Origin: Xiheicaenibacterium sp046351325
GTDB lineage: Bacteria > Myxococcota_A > Polyangia > Polyangiales > Polyangiaceae
Length of the DNA: 64,000 bases
NCBI GenBank assembly: GCA_046351325.1
Contig: JAXLYR010000017.1
Span: 1 to 64,000, forward strand
Reading direction: 5' to 3'
The notes under the pieces are model-generated. The model was not told the origin of the DNA. It was given only the letters and a program-made list of their open reading frames with translations, and did no database searches. Position 1 is the first letter of the stretch. Each line of letters opens with the position of its first letter. Below, piece by piece: positions 36,701 through 43,870 of this stretch. The translations under genes and the position numbers were made by a program.

Positions 36701-38833
36701 TCGACCACCTTCATGGAGCTCGGGCTCGACTCGCTCTCGCTCACGCAGTGCGCGCAGCTGCTGGGCAAGCGCGTCGGCGGCGACGTGAGCTTCCGCCAGC
36801 TCGTCGAGGATCTCATCTCTCCGGCGCTCCTCGTCGAGCACCTCGATCGCGCGCTCCCCGCCGAGGCCTTCGCGCCCGCTGCAGCGCCCGCCCCCGCCGC
36901 GCCGGCCACTGCGCCTGCACCTGCGGTCGTTGCTGCTCCAACGGTTGCAGCTCCAATGATTGGGGCTCAAACGATCTCCGCGCCCCTCGCTTGGTCGGCC
37001 GACGCCGCGGCCTCACCGGACGCCGTCCGCATCGTCGCGCAGCAGCTCGAGCTCATGGCGCGCCAGATCGATCTGCTCCGCGGCTCGGTCGGCGCGCTCA
37101 CCGTGCCCGCGACGGTCGCGCCCCAGTCGATCCCCGCGCCTGTCGCCGCGGCAGTCGCAGCTCCCGCCGCAGCCCCCGCGCCCGCAGCCGCGCCCGTCGC
37201 GAGCGCGCCGGCAGCGTCGGCCGCGAACGGCGCCGGCTCGAACGGCGCGCCGAAGCCCGCGGCCGGTGGCGATGACGACGGCCAACCGAAGAAGGCCTTC
37301 GGCGCTGGCGCTCGCATCGAGAAGACGGGCGCGGCGCTCTCGGACACGCACCACCACGCGCTCGAGAAGTTCATGGCCGCGTACGTCGCGCGGACTCCGC
37401 GGTCCAAGGCTTACACCGCGGAGCACCGGCACCACGTCGCCGACCCGCGCGTCGTCACCGGCTTCAAGCCGATGTGGAAGGAGATCGTCTATCCCATCGT
37501 CGTCGAGCGATCGCAGGGCTCGCGCCTCTGGGATCTCGACGGCAACGAGTGGGTCGACGTGACCTGCGGGTTCGGCGCGAACTTCCTCGGACACCGCCCG
37601 TCCTACGTGGTCGAGGCCGTCCACGCGCAGCTCGATCGCGGCTTCGAGATCGGCCCGCAGCACCCGCTCGTCGGCGAGTGCGCGGCGCTCGTCCGCGAGC
37701 TCACCGGGCACGAGCGCGTGGTCTTTTGCAACACCGGCAGCGAGGCCGTGCTCGGCGCGACGCGGCTCGCGCGCACGGTGACGGGCCGGCCGCTGATGGT
37801 CACGTTCAACGGCGACTACCACGGCATCCTCGACGAGGTCATCGTGCGCGGCACGAAGAGCCTGCGGTCGATCCCCGGCGCGCCCGGCATCCTGCCGTCG
37901 TCGGTGCAGAACAACCTCATCCTCGACTACGGCGAGAAGTCCGCGCTCGACATCATCGAGAAGCGGGCGGGCGACATCGCGGCCGTGGTGGTCGAGCCCG
38001 TGCAAAGTCGCAGGCCCGACCTCCAGCCGCGTGCGTTTTTGCACGACCTCCGCGACCTCACGAAGAAGCTCAACATCGCGCTCGTCTTCGACGAGATCAT
38101 CACCGGCTTCCGCCTGTGCCCCGGCGGCGCGCAGGAGTTCTTCGGCGTGCACGCGGACCTCGCTACCTACGGGAAAATCCTGGGCGGCGGCCTCCCCATC
38201 GGCGCGATCGCCGGGCGGCACGAGTACATGGACGCGCTCGACGGCGGTCGCTGGCAATACGGCGACGCCTCCGTCCCGGAGGTCGGCGTCACGTACTTCG
38301 CGGGGACCTTCGTGCGACACCCGCTCGCGCTCGCCGCGTGCCGCGCGTCGCTCGCTCACATCAAGGAGCAAGGCCCCTCGCTCCAGCGCGAGATCAACGA
38401 GCGCACCACCTCGCTCGTCGCCGCGATCAACTCGGACTTCGAACGGCTCGAGGCGCCGTATCGACTCACGAGCTGCAGCTCCTGGTTCAAGGTCAACTAC
38501 GCTGACGATCTGCCGTTCGGTGGGCTCCTCTTCTTCTGGCTCCGGCTGAAGGGGCTCCACATCTGGGACGGGCGCGTCGCGTTCTTGACGACCGCGCACA
38601 CCGACGCGGACTGCGCCTTCATCCGCGAGGCCTTCGCCGCTGCGATCCGCGAGATGCAGGCCGCGGGCTTCTTGCCGAAGCCCTCGCGCGTCGACCCGTT
38701 CGCCGCGCCGCCCGTCGCGGGTGCGCGCCTCGGCAAGAACCGCGACGGCTCGCCTGCCTGGTTCGTTCCGGATCCCGCGCGCCCTGGAAAATACCTTCTC
38801 TACACGGCCCCTTCGAACGGAGGTGAAGCGTGA
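30701..38833 (+). CDS. Hybrid NRPS-PKS-aminotransferase megasynthase, C*-A(Thr)-PCP-KS-AT(malonyl)-ACP-AMT
   Basis: A 2710-aa assembly-line enzyme. Residues 1-420: condensation-like domain whose catalytic HHxxxDG reads AHRTIAS (His131), so probably inactive. About 430-940: adenylation domain (TSGSTG at 580-585); the ten specificity residues read D-F-W-N-I-G-M-V-H-K, the classic threonine code. PCP Ser977. KS from about 1036 with Cys1208 (TACSTS), THGTATPLGDP and KSNFGH. AT with FAFPGQGSQ and GHSIGE (Ser1654); HAFH indicates malonyl. ACP Ser2011 (GLDSLSL). After an Ala/Pro linker, a PLP class III aminotransferase with Lys2492 (YGKILGGG), like the AMT domain of mycosubtilin/iturin synthases. 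No KR, DH or TE. Predicted product: Thr extended by malonate, then beta-aminated. GTG start overlaps the previous stop. Confidence 0.95.
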   Translation: MSIAITARERRLWLLGRLGASAHALEIARALWIDGVPADPHAVVRALEHALRAAPCATRRYVAEPRALDDGPQPTVEPAITVGGSFDDVILAANAWRRAAAPFDLEKGGLLRGAVFATSPNAGVLVVVSAHRTIASAARLDALLAEVAGAARARPPAPAFNADPSAAVAYARACFADLDEPAELTGDRPRPVVQSLRARSATFTLSARGNASLASIVERSHVSEEVALLAAFSLVLARYTRKRDVVLGRRVAAVAALGGLDNDVLVRARVTPDTTVRALLAASSASVRDGDSVASVEIERVIDALAPARDASRAPLYQVGFSYNVVKAHSGARVADLTRLGGAMDLSLEIERRAEELSVTVVESEDLFVDPARPARLVGHLEVALAGLAASEDALVGALPIVTDAEREDLVRTYNPVRSFPSDDTIAGRIARAAAARPAALAVSCGDIRITYGELEARATRLARRFAALGVGRDVRVGVAMQRTADLIVALYAILKSGGAYLPIEPTQPRDRMELVFSDAAPRVVLVDDPAIVAGLDLGGAEVLEFAALERAVANDGEPFVEANSGAGSPADALAYVIYTSGSTGRPKGCLIDNRHVIRLLDATAAWFHFDERDVWTMFHSVAFDFSVWEIWGALTYGGRVVVVPYYTTRSPDDFRRLVADEGVTVLNQTPSAFRQFIEADARAGGAGLALRTVIFGGEALELESLRPWFDRHGDAKPQLVNMYGITETTVHVTYRPISRPDLEAGYASVIGVPIPDLATYVVDESLELVPIGVPGELLVAGAGVARGYWQRPELTSERFVANRYEATHGRVYRSGDLVRRLPSGELDYLGRIDQQVKIRGFRIETGEVEAALRKSGLVRDVTVLTAKKSRSDTVLVAYVVSDSGPHELRQAARRALPEYMVPSVFVRLPAIPMTGNGKVDRRALPDPWSAGADDAAEDFVPPRGRWEEAVAAAFAEATKRSRVGATFHFFDQGGSSLEAVLAAQRLSELLGLDVPVVRLFEHTTVEALAARLEADARHARTPSSTQAATRAHAGDEPIAIVALVGRFPGAADVGALWKNLLEMRETVRFFKPGELAPSIDPAITSAPNYVAARGVLDAPADFDAAFFGMSPREAEVTDPQQRVALELAWEALETAGYDPAQYEGAIGVYAGEYNVTYYLENVLRRPDVVDKVGSFLAMVGNEKDFIATRIAHKLDLKGPALSLHTACSTSLVAISTAFFALRTHQCDMAIAGAAAITHPTASGYLYQEGGMLSRDGHTRTFDVAAEGTVFSDGAAFVVLKRWSDAVRDGDNVIALVRGAAVNNDGAQKMSFTAPSPSGQADVVARALACAGVPAASIGYVETHGTATPLGDPIEMDGLKRAFGAAVPARSCGIGSIKSNFGHIVAAAGAAGLIKAALAVREGVIPGTLHFQRPNPKLGLEGSPFFVVDKTTPWRAGDEVRRAGVSSFGVGGTNAHVIVEEAPRELAPRPSHRGSQLFLLSARTDAALGHAAERLAAALTPEVDLADAAFTLAVGRRPFAKRRFVVASSHDEAARALRANATTITARARTTFAFAFPGQGSQYAAMGRELARREPAFREALARCVEIATRGFDGGRLACDLAAVLDPSAAARASAEARIVETATTQPALFAIEYALAELWLSLGIHPEVLIGHSIGEYVAACIAGVMSLEDAMRVVLHRGKLMQSAPHGVMLSVRAPAEDAAAAVASVGSPSLAIAVINAPRACVAAGPEDAITSLEKELAARSIACARLRTSHAFHSPMMDAVLDDFLRVVRGVSLSAPRTPIVSTVTGSRLTAEQAVDPSYWARQIREPVRFADALATLWREDPDRVVLELGPRSTLTTLGRQIAQDPKRSLGVATLDAPAAKEGEDPDEGAAHLRAVGLVFANGGAIDFRAMFAGEARRRVPLPTYPFERHTFLVEPPVAHPPVAQPPAARPPAPAASAPPQAIHAPAEAPPPSPREPEPSPPSPMQTNSDRRPAILAAVRSVFEEASGMEMGEADPSTTFMELGLDSLSLTQCAQLLGKRVGGDVSFRQLVEDLISPALLVEHLDRALPAEAFAPAAAPAPAAPATAPAPAVVAAPTVAAPMIGAQTISAPLAWSADAAASPDAVRIVAQQLELMARQIDLLRGSVGALTVPATVAPQSIPAPVAAAVAAPAAAPAPAAAPVASAPAASAANGAGSNGAPKPAAGGDDDGQPKKAFGAGARIEKTGAALSDTHHHALEKFMAAYVARTPRSKAYTAEHRHHVADPRVVTGFKPMWKEIVYPIVVERSQGSRLWDLDGNEWVDVTCGFGANFLGHRPSYVVEAVHAQLDRGFEIGPQHPLVGECAALVRELTGHERVVFCNTGSEAVLGATRLARTVTGRPLMVTFNGDYHGILDEVIVRGTKSLRSIPGAPGILPSSVQNNLILDYGEKSALDIIEKRAGDIAAVVVEPVQSRRPDLQPRAFLHDLRDLTKKLNIALVFDEIITGFRLCPGGAQEFFGVHADLATYGKILGGGLPIGAIAGRHEYMDALDGGRWQYGDASVPEVGVTYFAGTFVRHPLALAACRASLAHIKEQGPSLQREINERTTSLVAAINSDFERLEAPYRLTSCSSWFKVNYADDLPFGGLLFFWLRLKGLHIWDGRVAFLTTAHTDADCAFIREAFAAAIREMQAAGFLPKPSRVDPFAAPPVAGARLGKNRDGSPAWFVPDPARPGKYLLYTAPSNGGEA

Positions 38834-41800
38834 GCGCTGATGATCTGAGCCCGGTCGACTTCGATCCGTTCGCCGACGGCGAGCTCTCCGACGCCGCCCC
38901 GGCGACGGCCGCGCAGACCGAGATTTGGGTCGCGGCCCAGCTCGGCGACGACACGACCCTCGCGTACAACGAGTCGATCACCGTCGAGCTCCGCGGCGCG
39001 CTCGACGAGCGCGCGCTCAGCCGGGCGCTCGCGATCTTGCCCGAGCGTCACGAGGCCCTGCGCACGACCTTCAGCCGCGACGGCAAGAGCGTGTGCATCG
39101 CGCGTTCGCTCGAGGTCCCGATCGAGCGCGTCGATCTGTCGACGCTCGCCCCCGCCGAGCGCGACGCGCGCCTCGCCGAGCTCGTTCGAAAAGAGGCGAC
39201 GACCGCGTTCGATCTCGAGCGCGGGCCGCTCTTTCGCGTGGCGCTCGTGCGGCTCGACGAGGCCGATCACCGCCTCATCCTCGGCTCGCACCACATCGTC
39301 TGCGACGGCTGGTCGTTCGCCGTCCTCTTGAAGGATCTCGGCCCGCTCTACGGTGCGGCGAAGGCCTCGCCGAGCGCAGACTCCGCGACGCTCATCTCGC
39401 GCTCGGGCATCGGGCCCGCGCACGCCTTCACGACGTACGCCCGCGAGGAGGCCGCGCGCGACGCCACGCGCGAGGTCGAATACTGGCAAGGGCGCTTCTC
39501 GACGATCCCCGACCCGCTCGATCTGCCGACCGATCTGCCGCGCCCCGCGCTCCGCAGCGTCGCCTCGGAGCGCGTCGACGTCCCGATGGACAAGGAGCTC
39601 GTCCTCGCGCTGAAGAAGGCCGGCGCGAAGCACGGCGCGAGCTTCTTCGTCACGCTGTTCACGGCGTTCGGCGTCCTGCTCACGCGCCTCTCGAACCAGC
39701 GCGATCACGTCGTCGGCGTCCCGGTCGCTGGGCAGAGCGCGACGGGCCGCGAGCTCCTCGTCGGGCACTGCGCGAACCTCTTGCCCGTGCGCCTCGGCGT
39801 CGATCCGTCGCAGTCGTTCGGCGACGTGCTGAAGAGCATGCGAAAGACGGTGCTCGACGCGTACGACCACCAGCGCTTCACGCTCGGCGCGATCCTGCCG
39901 CGCCTCTCGGTCCCGCGCGATCCGAGCCGGCTGCCGCTCGTGTCGGTGCTCTTCAACCTCGACACCGGGATGGAGGGCAGCGGCCTCGTGTTCGACGGCC
40001 TCGAGGTCCACTTCCGAGCGAACCCTCGCGTGTCGGAGACCTTCGAGCTGTTCCTCAACGCCTTCGAGTCGAAGAGCGGCGTCGTGCTCGAGTGCCAGTA
40101 TTCGACCGCGCTCTGGGAGCGCGCGACGATCGTCGCGTGGCTCGAGGCGTACCGCTCGCTCCTCGCCGGCTTCGTCGAGCGCGCCGACCAACCGTGCTCG
40201 AAGCTGCCGCTCCTCTCGCAGGGCGAGCGTCGTCGTCTCCTCGTCGAGGCGAACGCCACGCAGCGCGCGTACCCCGTCGACAAGACGGTGCTCGACCTCA
40301 TCGCGGCGCGCGCCGCCGCCACGCCCGAGGCGATCGCGGTCTCCGACGCCGACGAGCAGCTCACCTACGCGGGGCTCGTGCGCGCGGTGCGCACGGCCTC
40401 TCGCACGCTGCGTGGGCGCGGCATCGGGCGCGGCGATCTCGTCGCCGTCGCGGTCGAGCGCTCCGCCAGGATGATCCCGGCGTTGCTCGGCATCCTCGAC
40501 ACCGGCGCGGCCTACATCCCGATCGATCCGCAGTACCCCGCCGAGCGCGTCGCGCAGATGATCGCGCCCGCGAAGCTCGTCGTGCGCGACGAGGACGCAG
40601 CCGACACCGGCGACAAGGTCGCGCTCGAGCTCGCTGACCTCTTTGTAAATGAGGGCGACGCCTCGACCGACGGCTGGCAACCCGAGGCTCGCGCCGCGGA
40701 GCGCGCGTACGTGCTCTTCACGTCGGGCTCGACGGGCCTGCCGAAGGGCGTCGAGGTCACCCACCGCAACCTCGTGAACTTCGTCGAGTCGATGCGCGCC
40801 GAGCCGGGGATGACCGCGGGCGACACGCTCGTCGCGGTCGTCACGCTCTCGTTCGACATCGCCGGCTACGAGATCTACGTGCCGCTCGCGGCGGGCGCGC
40901 GCATCGTCGTCGCTGATCGCGAGACGGCGCAGGACGGTCGCGAGCTCGCGGAGCTCATGCGCTCGTCGCGCGCGACGGTGCTGCAAGCGACGCCCTCGAC
41001 GTACCGATTGCTCCGCGCCGCAGGGTACGAGCCGCGCGGCCTCAAGGCCCTCGCGGGTGGTGAGCTCCTGCCGACCGATCTCGCCGAGTGGCTCGTCGAG
41101 TCGGGCGCCGACCTCACGAACTGCTATGGCCCGACCGAGACCACGATCTGGTCGACGATCCACCGCGTCCGCGAGGTCCGCGGCACCGTGCCGATCGGTC
41201 GGCCCATCGCGAACACCTCGATCTACATCCTCGACGCGGAGCTCGAGCCGCGCCCCGCGGGCGCCTGGGGTGAGGTCTTCATCGGCGGCGACGGCGTCGC
41301 GAACGGCTACCTCAACCGGCCCGACGCGACGGCCGAGCGCTTCGTGCCCGATCCGTTCTCCGACAAGCCGGGCGCGCGCCTCTACCGCACGGGCGACGTC
41401 GGGCGCCTTCGCTATGACGCCGTTATAGAATTTCTCGGCCGCAACGACGACCAGGTCAAGGTCCGCGGTCATCGGATCGAGATCGGCGAGATCGAGGCCG
41501 TGCTCTCGAGCCACGCGTCGCTCGCGGACTCCGCGGTCGGCGTCGTCCGCGAGACCGGCGCCGACGCGCGCCTCGTCGCGTTCTTGGTCCCGAAGAAGGG
41601 CGAGAGCGTGACCGCGACCGACGTGCGCAAACACCTGCGAAAGAAGCTGCCGGACGCGATGGTGCCGCAGGTCGTCGTCGAGCTCGCGACGCTCCCGCGC
41701 ACGCCCAACGGCAAGGTCGATCGTCGCGCGCTGGCGAAGCTCGGCGCGGGTGAGCGTCGGCGCGAGCGCGAGATCACCCCGCCGTCGACCACCTCCGAGA

Positions 41801-42018
41801 AGCTCGTCGTCGAGCTCTGCGCGCGCGCGCTCGGCGCCGGCATCCCGATCGGTGTCTCCGACAACTTCTTCGACGTCGGCGGCGACTCGCTCAAGAGCAT
41901 GGAGGTCGTCGTCGAGCTCGAGCGCGCGACCGGCGTGCGCATCGCGCCGCGGCGTCTCTTGCTCTCGTCGCTCGGCGACATCGCGAAGACCCTCGACGCA
42001 GCACCTCCAGGGCGATGA
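38830..42018 (+). CDS. Nonribosomal peptide synthetase, C-A(Gly-like)-PCP
   Basis: A 1062-aa single-module NRPS. The condensation domain is intact: HHIVCDG with His155 as catalytic His, and an NLLPVRL-type latch region later. The adenylation domain has LFTSGSTGLPKG, CYGPTETT, YRTGDV and NGKVDRRAL; its specificity residues read D-I-Y-Q-L-G-C-I-W-K, eight of ten equal to the glycine code D-I-L-Q-L-G-L-I-W-K as I remember it. PCP Ser1020 (GGDSLKSM). There is no thioesterase or reductase domain. It should accept the beta-amino acyl chain from the preceding protein and add one residue, probably Gly. GTG start at 38830 has GGAGGTGA just upstream and overlaps the previous stop. Confidence 0.95.
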   Translation: MSADDLSPVDFDPFADGELSDAAPATAAQTEIWVAAQLGDDTTLAYNESITVELRGALDERALSRALAILPERHEALRTTFSRDGKSVCIARSLEVPIERVDLSTLAPAERDARLAELVRKEATTAFDLERGPLFRVALVRLDEADHRLILGSHHIVCDGWSFAVLLKDLGPLYGAAKASPSADSATLISRSGIGPAHAFTTYAREEAARDATREVEYWQGRFSTIPDPLDLPTDLPRPALRSVASERVDVPMDKELVLALKKAGAKHGASFFVTLFTAFGVLLTRLSNQRDHVVGVPVAGQSATGRELLVGHCANLLPVRLGVDPSQSFGDVLKSMRKTVLDAYDHQRFTLGAILPRLSVPRDPSRLPLVSVLFNLDTGMEGSGLVFDGLEVHFRANPRVSETFELFLNAFESKSGVVLECQYSTALWERATIVAWLEAYRSLLAGFVERADQPCSKLPLLSQGERRRLLVEANATQRAYPVDKTVLDLIAARAAATPEAIAVSDADEQLTYAGLVRAVRTASRTLRGRGIGRGDLVAVAVERSARMIPALLGILDTGAAYIPIDPQYPAERVAQMIAPAKLVVRDEDAADTGDKVALELADLFVNEGDASTDGWQPEARAAERAYVLFTSGSTGLPKGVEVTHRNLVNFVESMRAEPGMTAGDTLVAVVTLSFDIAGYEIYVPLAAGARIVVADRETAQDGRELAELMRSSRATVLQATPSTYRLLRAAGYEPRGLKALAGGELLPTDLAEWLVESGADLTNCYGPTETTIWSTIHRVREVRGTVPIGRPIANTSIYILDAELEPRPAGAWGEVFIGGDGVANGYLNRPDATAERFVPDPFSDKPGARLYRTGDVGRLRYDAVIEFLGRNDDQVKVRGHRIEIGEIEAVLSSHASLADSAVGVVRETGADARLVAFLVPKKGESVTATDVRKHLRKKLPDAMVPQVVVELATLPRTPNGKVDRRALAKLGAGERRREREITPPSTTSEKLVVELCARALGAGIPIGVSDNFFDVGGDSLKSMEVVVELERATGVRIAPRRLLLSSLGDIAKTLDAAPPGR

Positions 42019-42872
42019 CCGCGCTCTTCTTCGGTGAATCGAAGAGCCCGCTCTTCGGCGTGCTCCACGAGCCCGCTCCCGGCACCGAGCTCCACCACGC
42101 GGTGCTCGTGTGCCCGCCGATCGGGCAAGAGCACGTGCGGAGCCACTGGGCGCTGCGACAGCTCGGCAGCGCGCTCGCGCGGAGCGGCCACCATGTGCTG
42201 CGCTTCGACTGGTTCGGCGTGGGAGACAGCGCTGGCGATCTCACGACGGCGTCACTCGATCGCTGGGTCGAGGACGCAGCCACCGCCGCCGAAGAGCTCC
42301 GCGACTCGACCGGGATCCGTCGCGTTTCCATCGTGGGCCTGCGCCTCGGCGCGACGCTCGCGATGCTCGCCGCGAAGGCCATCAAGCCCGCGACGCTCGT
42401 CCTCTGGGACGTCGTCGCAGACGGTGACGCGTACATCGAGGGCCTGCGCGCCCTGCACGAGGCCGCGCTCCACGACGAGAAGCGCTTCTGGCCCGAGTGG
42501 CCGCGCGCCGTCCGTCCTTATGTCGAACGCATCGCGCCCGGTCGCGCGCGACCTCGCGAGCGCGAGCACGACGAGCTCATCGGCGTCCGCATGTCGCACG
42601 AGCTCACCGCGGCGATCCGCGCCGTCGACGTCGCGCGCCTCGCGGACCTCCCGAAGACACGCGTCTTCGCCGTGAGCTCCGCGCCGAACGAAGACGCCGA
42701 CAAGCTCTGGGACGAGCTCGCTGAGCGCAACGTGCACGTCGATCGCGCGACGACCCGCATGCAGACGCGCTGGGCCGACGTCAGCCAGCTCGAGGAGCTG
42801 CTCCTGCCCGCCGACGCGATCCGCACGATCCTGCGCGCGCTCGATCAGCGCAAGACGAAGGGGACGCCGTGA
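42015..42872 (+). CDS. Alpha/beta-hydrolase-fold protein with Arg at the nucleophile elbow
   Basis: A 285-aa alpha/beta-hydrolase. It has the family start (CPPIGQEHVRSHWALRQLG), the FDWFGVGDSAGD strand-loop and the elbow VGLRLGATLA. The residue that is normally the nucleophilic Ser of GxSxG is Arg110. A canonical serine-hydrolase mechanism is therefore unlikely; it may be a binding or chaperone-like partner of the next gene product. Similar paired hydrolases occur among accessory genes of exosortase/polysaccharide loci, from memory. It overlaps the NRPS stop (ATGA) and is itself overlapped by the next gene, so it belongs to the operon. Confidence 0.85.
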   Translation: MTALFFGESKSPLFGVLHEPAPGTELHHAVLVCPPIGQEHVRSHWALRQLGSALARSGHHVLRFDWFGVGDSAGDLTTASLDRWVEDAATAAEELRDSTGIRRVSIVGLRLGATLAMLAAKAIKPATLVLWDVVADGDAYIEGLRALHEAALHDEKRFWPEWPRAVRPYVERIAPGRARPREREHDELIGVRMSHELTAAIRAVDVARLADLPKTRVFAVSSAPNEDADKLWDELAERNVHVDRATTRMQTRWADVSQLEELLLPADAIRTILRALDQRKTKGTP

Positions 42873-43795
42873 GGGAGAAGGCCATCCAGTTCGGCGAGCA
42901 GAAGGGGCTCGTCGGCATCGTGAGCTTGCCGCCCGAGCACCCGTCCGAGCGGCAGCCCGCCATCCTTTTCCTCAACGCCGGGCTCGTCCATCGCGTCGGT
43001 CCGTTCCGCATGAACGTCGAGCTCGCGCGCCGCATCGCCGACCGCGGCTTCGTATCGCTCCGCATGGATCAATCCGGTCTCGGCGACAGCGCTCCTCGCG
43101 ACGGCGACATGACCTACGAGGAGCGCGCAGTCGTCGACGCTCGCGAGGCCATGGACGCGATGTGTGAGCGCTTCGGCGTCTCGACGTTCATCCTCGTCGG
43201 CCTCTGCGCCGGCGCGATGAACGCTCACCGCGCGGCCGTCGCGGACGCGCGCGTCGTCGGCGCGGTCATGCTCGACGGCTACGCGTACCGCACGCAGAGC
43301 TACTTCCGCCGTCGCTTGCCCGCGAAGGTCCTCGATCCCGACGCATGGCGCCGCGGTCGCGACGTGGCGAAGCACCAAGTCTCGAGCATCCTCAGCCGCG
43401 CACGCACCGCTCTGCGCGGCCCGATCAGCGTCACGCCTCACACCTCGACCATCCCCGACGCTCCGCCGTCCGAGGGTGAGCGCGAGTCGACGACGATGCC
43501 GGGCCAGGGCGCCGTCGACATCTTCGCGCAGGATTGGCCCCCGCTCGCGACCGTGCGCACCGAGCTCGACGGCCTCCTCGCGCGCGGCGCACGCATGCTG
43601 TTCCTCTATACGGGCGGCTGGTCCGACTACGTCTTCGAGGGTCAGTTCGACGAGATGTTTCCCAATCTCGCGCGTCGCGATCACATCGACGTCGTGTTCT
43701 ACCCCGAGGCCGATCACACCTATTTGATGCGCGCGCACCGCGAGCGCATGTTCACGCGCGTCGAGCAATTCCTCGAGCGGTTCGAACGCCGGTAG
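42869..43795 (+). CDS. Alpha/beta-hydrolase-fold protein with Cys nucleophile
   Basis: A 308-aa alpha/beta-hydrolase, last gene of the operon. It has LFLNAGLVHRVGPFRM, a LRMDQSGLGDSAPRDGD loop, the nucleophile elbow VGLCAGAMNA with Cys113 where Ser is usual, and a C-terminal ADHTYL that supplies the His. A Cys in this place is compatible with thioester hydrolysis or acyl transfer. Since the two synthetases lack a thioesterase domain, this protein is the best local candidate for chain release or for handing the product to the small carrier protein. That role is inferred from position. GTG start overlaps the previous stop; a hairpin begins one base after its own stop. Confidence 0.87.
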   Translation: MREKAIQFGEQKGLVGIVSLPPEHPSERQPAILFLNAGLVHRVGPFRMNVELARRIADRGFVSLRMDQSGLGDSAPRDGDMTYEERAVVDAREAMDAMCERFGVSTFILVGLCAGAMNAHRAAVADARVVGAVMLDGYAYRTQSYFRRRLPAKVLDPDAWRRGRDVAKHQVSSILSRARTALRGPISVTPHTSTIPDAPPSEGERESTTMPGQGAVDIFAQDWPPLATVRTELDGLLARGARMLFLYTGGWSDYVFEGQFDEMFPNLARRDHIDVVFYPEADHTYLMRAHRERMFTRVEQFLERFERR

Positions 43796-43834
43796 AACGC
43801 AACGCTCGGTTGGGCGGGCCCGCCACGTTGCGTT
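43796..43834 (+). terminator. Hairpin directly after the NRPS/PKS operon
   Basis: AACGCAACG (43796-43804) and CGTTGCGTT (43826-43834) form a perfect 9-bp stem starting at the first base after the TAG stop. The 21-nt loop contains the 12-bp palindrome GGCGGGCCCGCC. There is no T-run, so termination, 3'-end protection or protein binding are all possible; its position at the end of a 18-kb operon favours a terminator. Confidence 0.55.
43805..43823 (+). repeat. 19-bp direct repeat, copy 1
   Basis: ctcggttgggcgggcccgc sits in the loop of the hairpin after the operon. An identical copy lies at 44439-44457; the two flank the zinc-ribbon gene at 43871-44437. Confidence 0.7.
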
Positions 43835-43870
43835 GACTCCCAACGGGCGAGACGAAGCTTCACCCGCACG

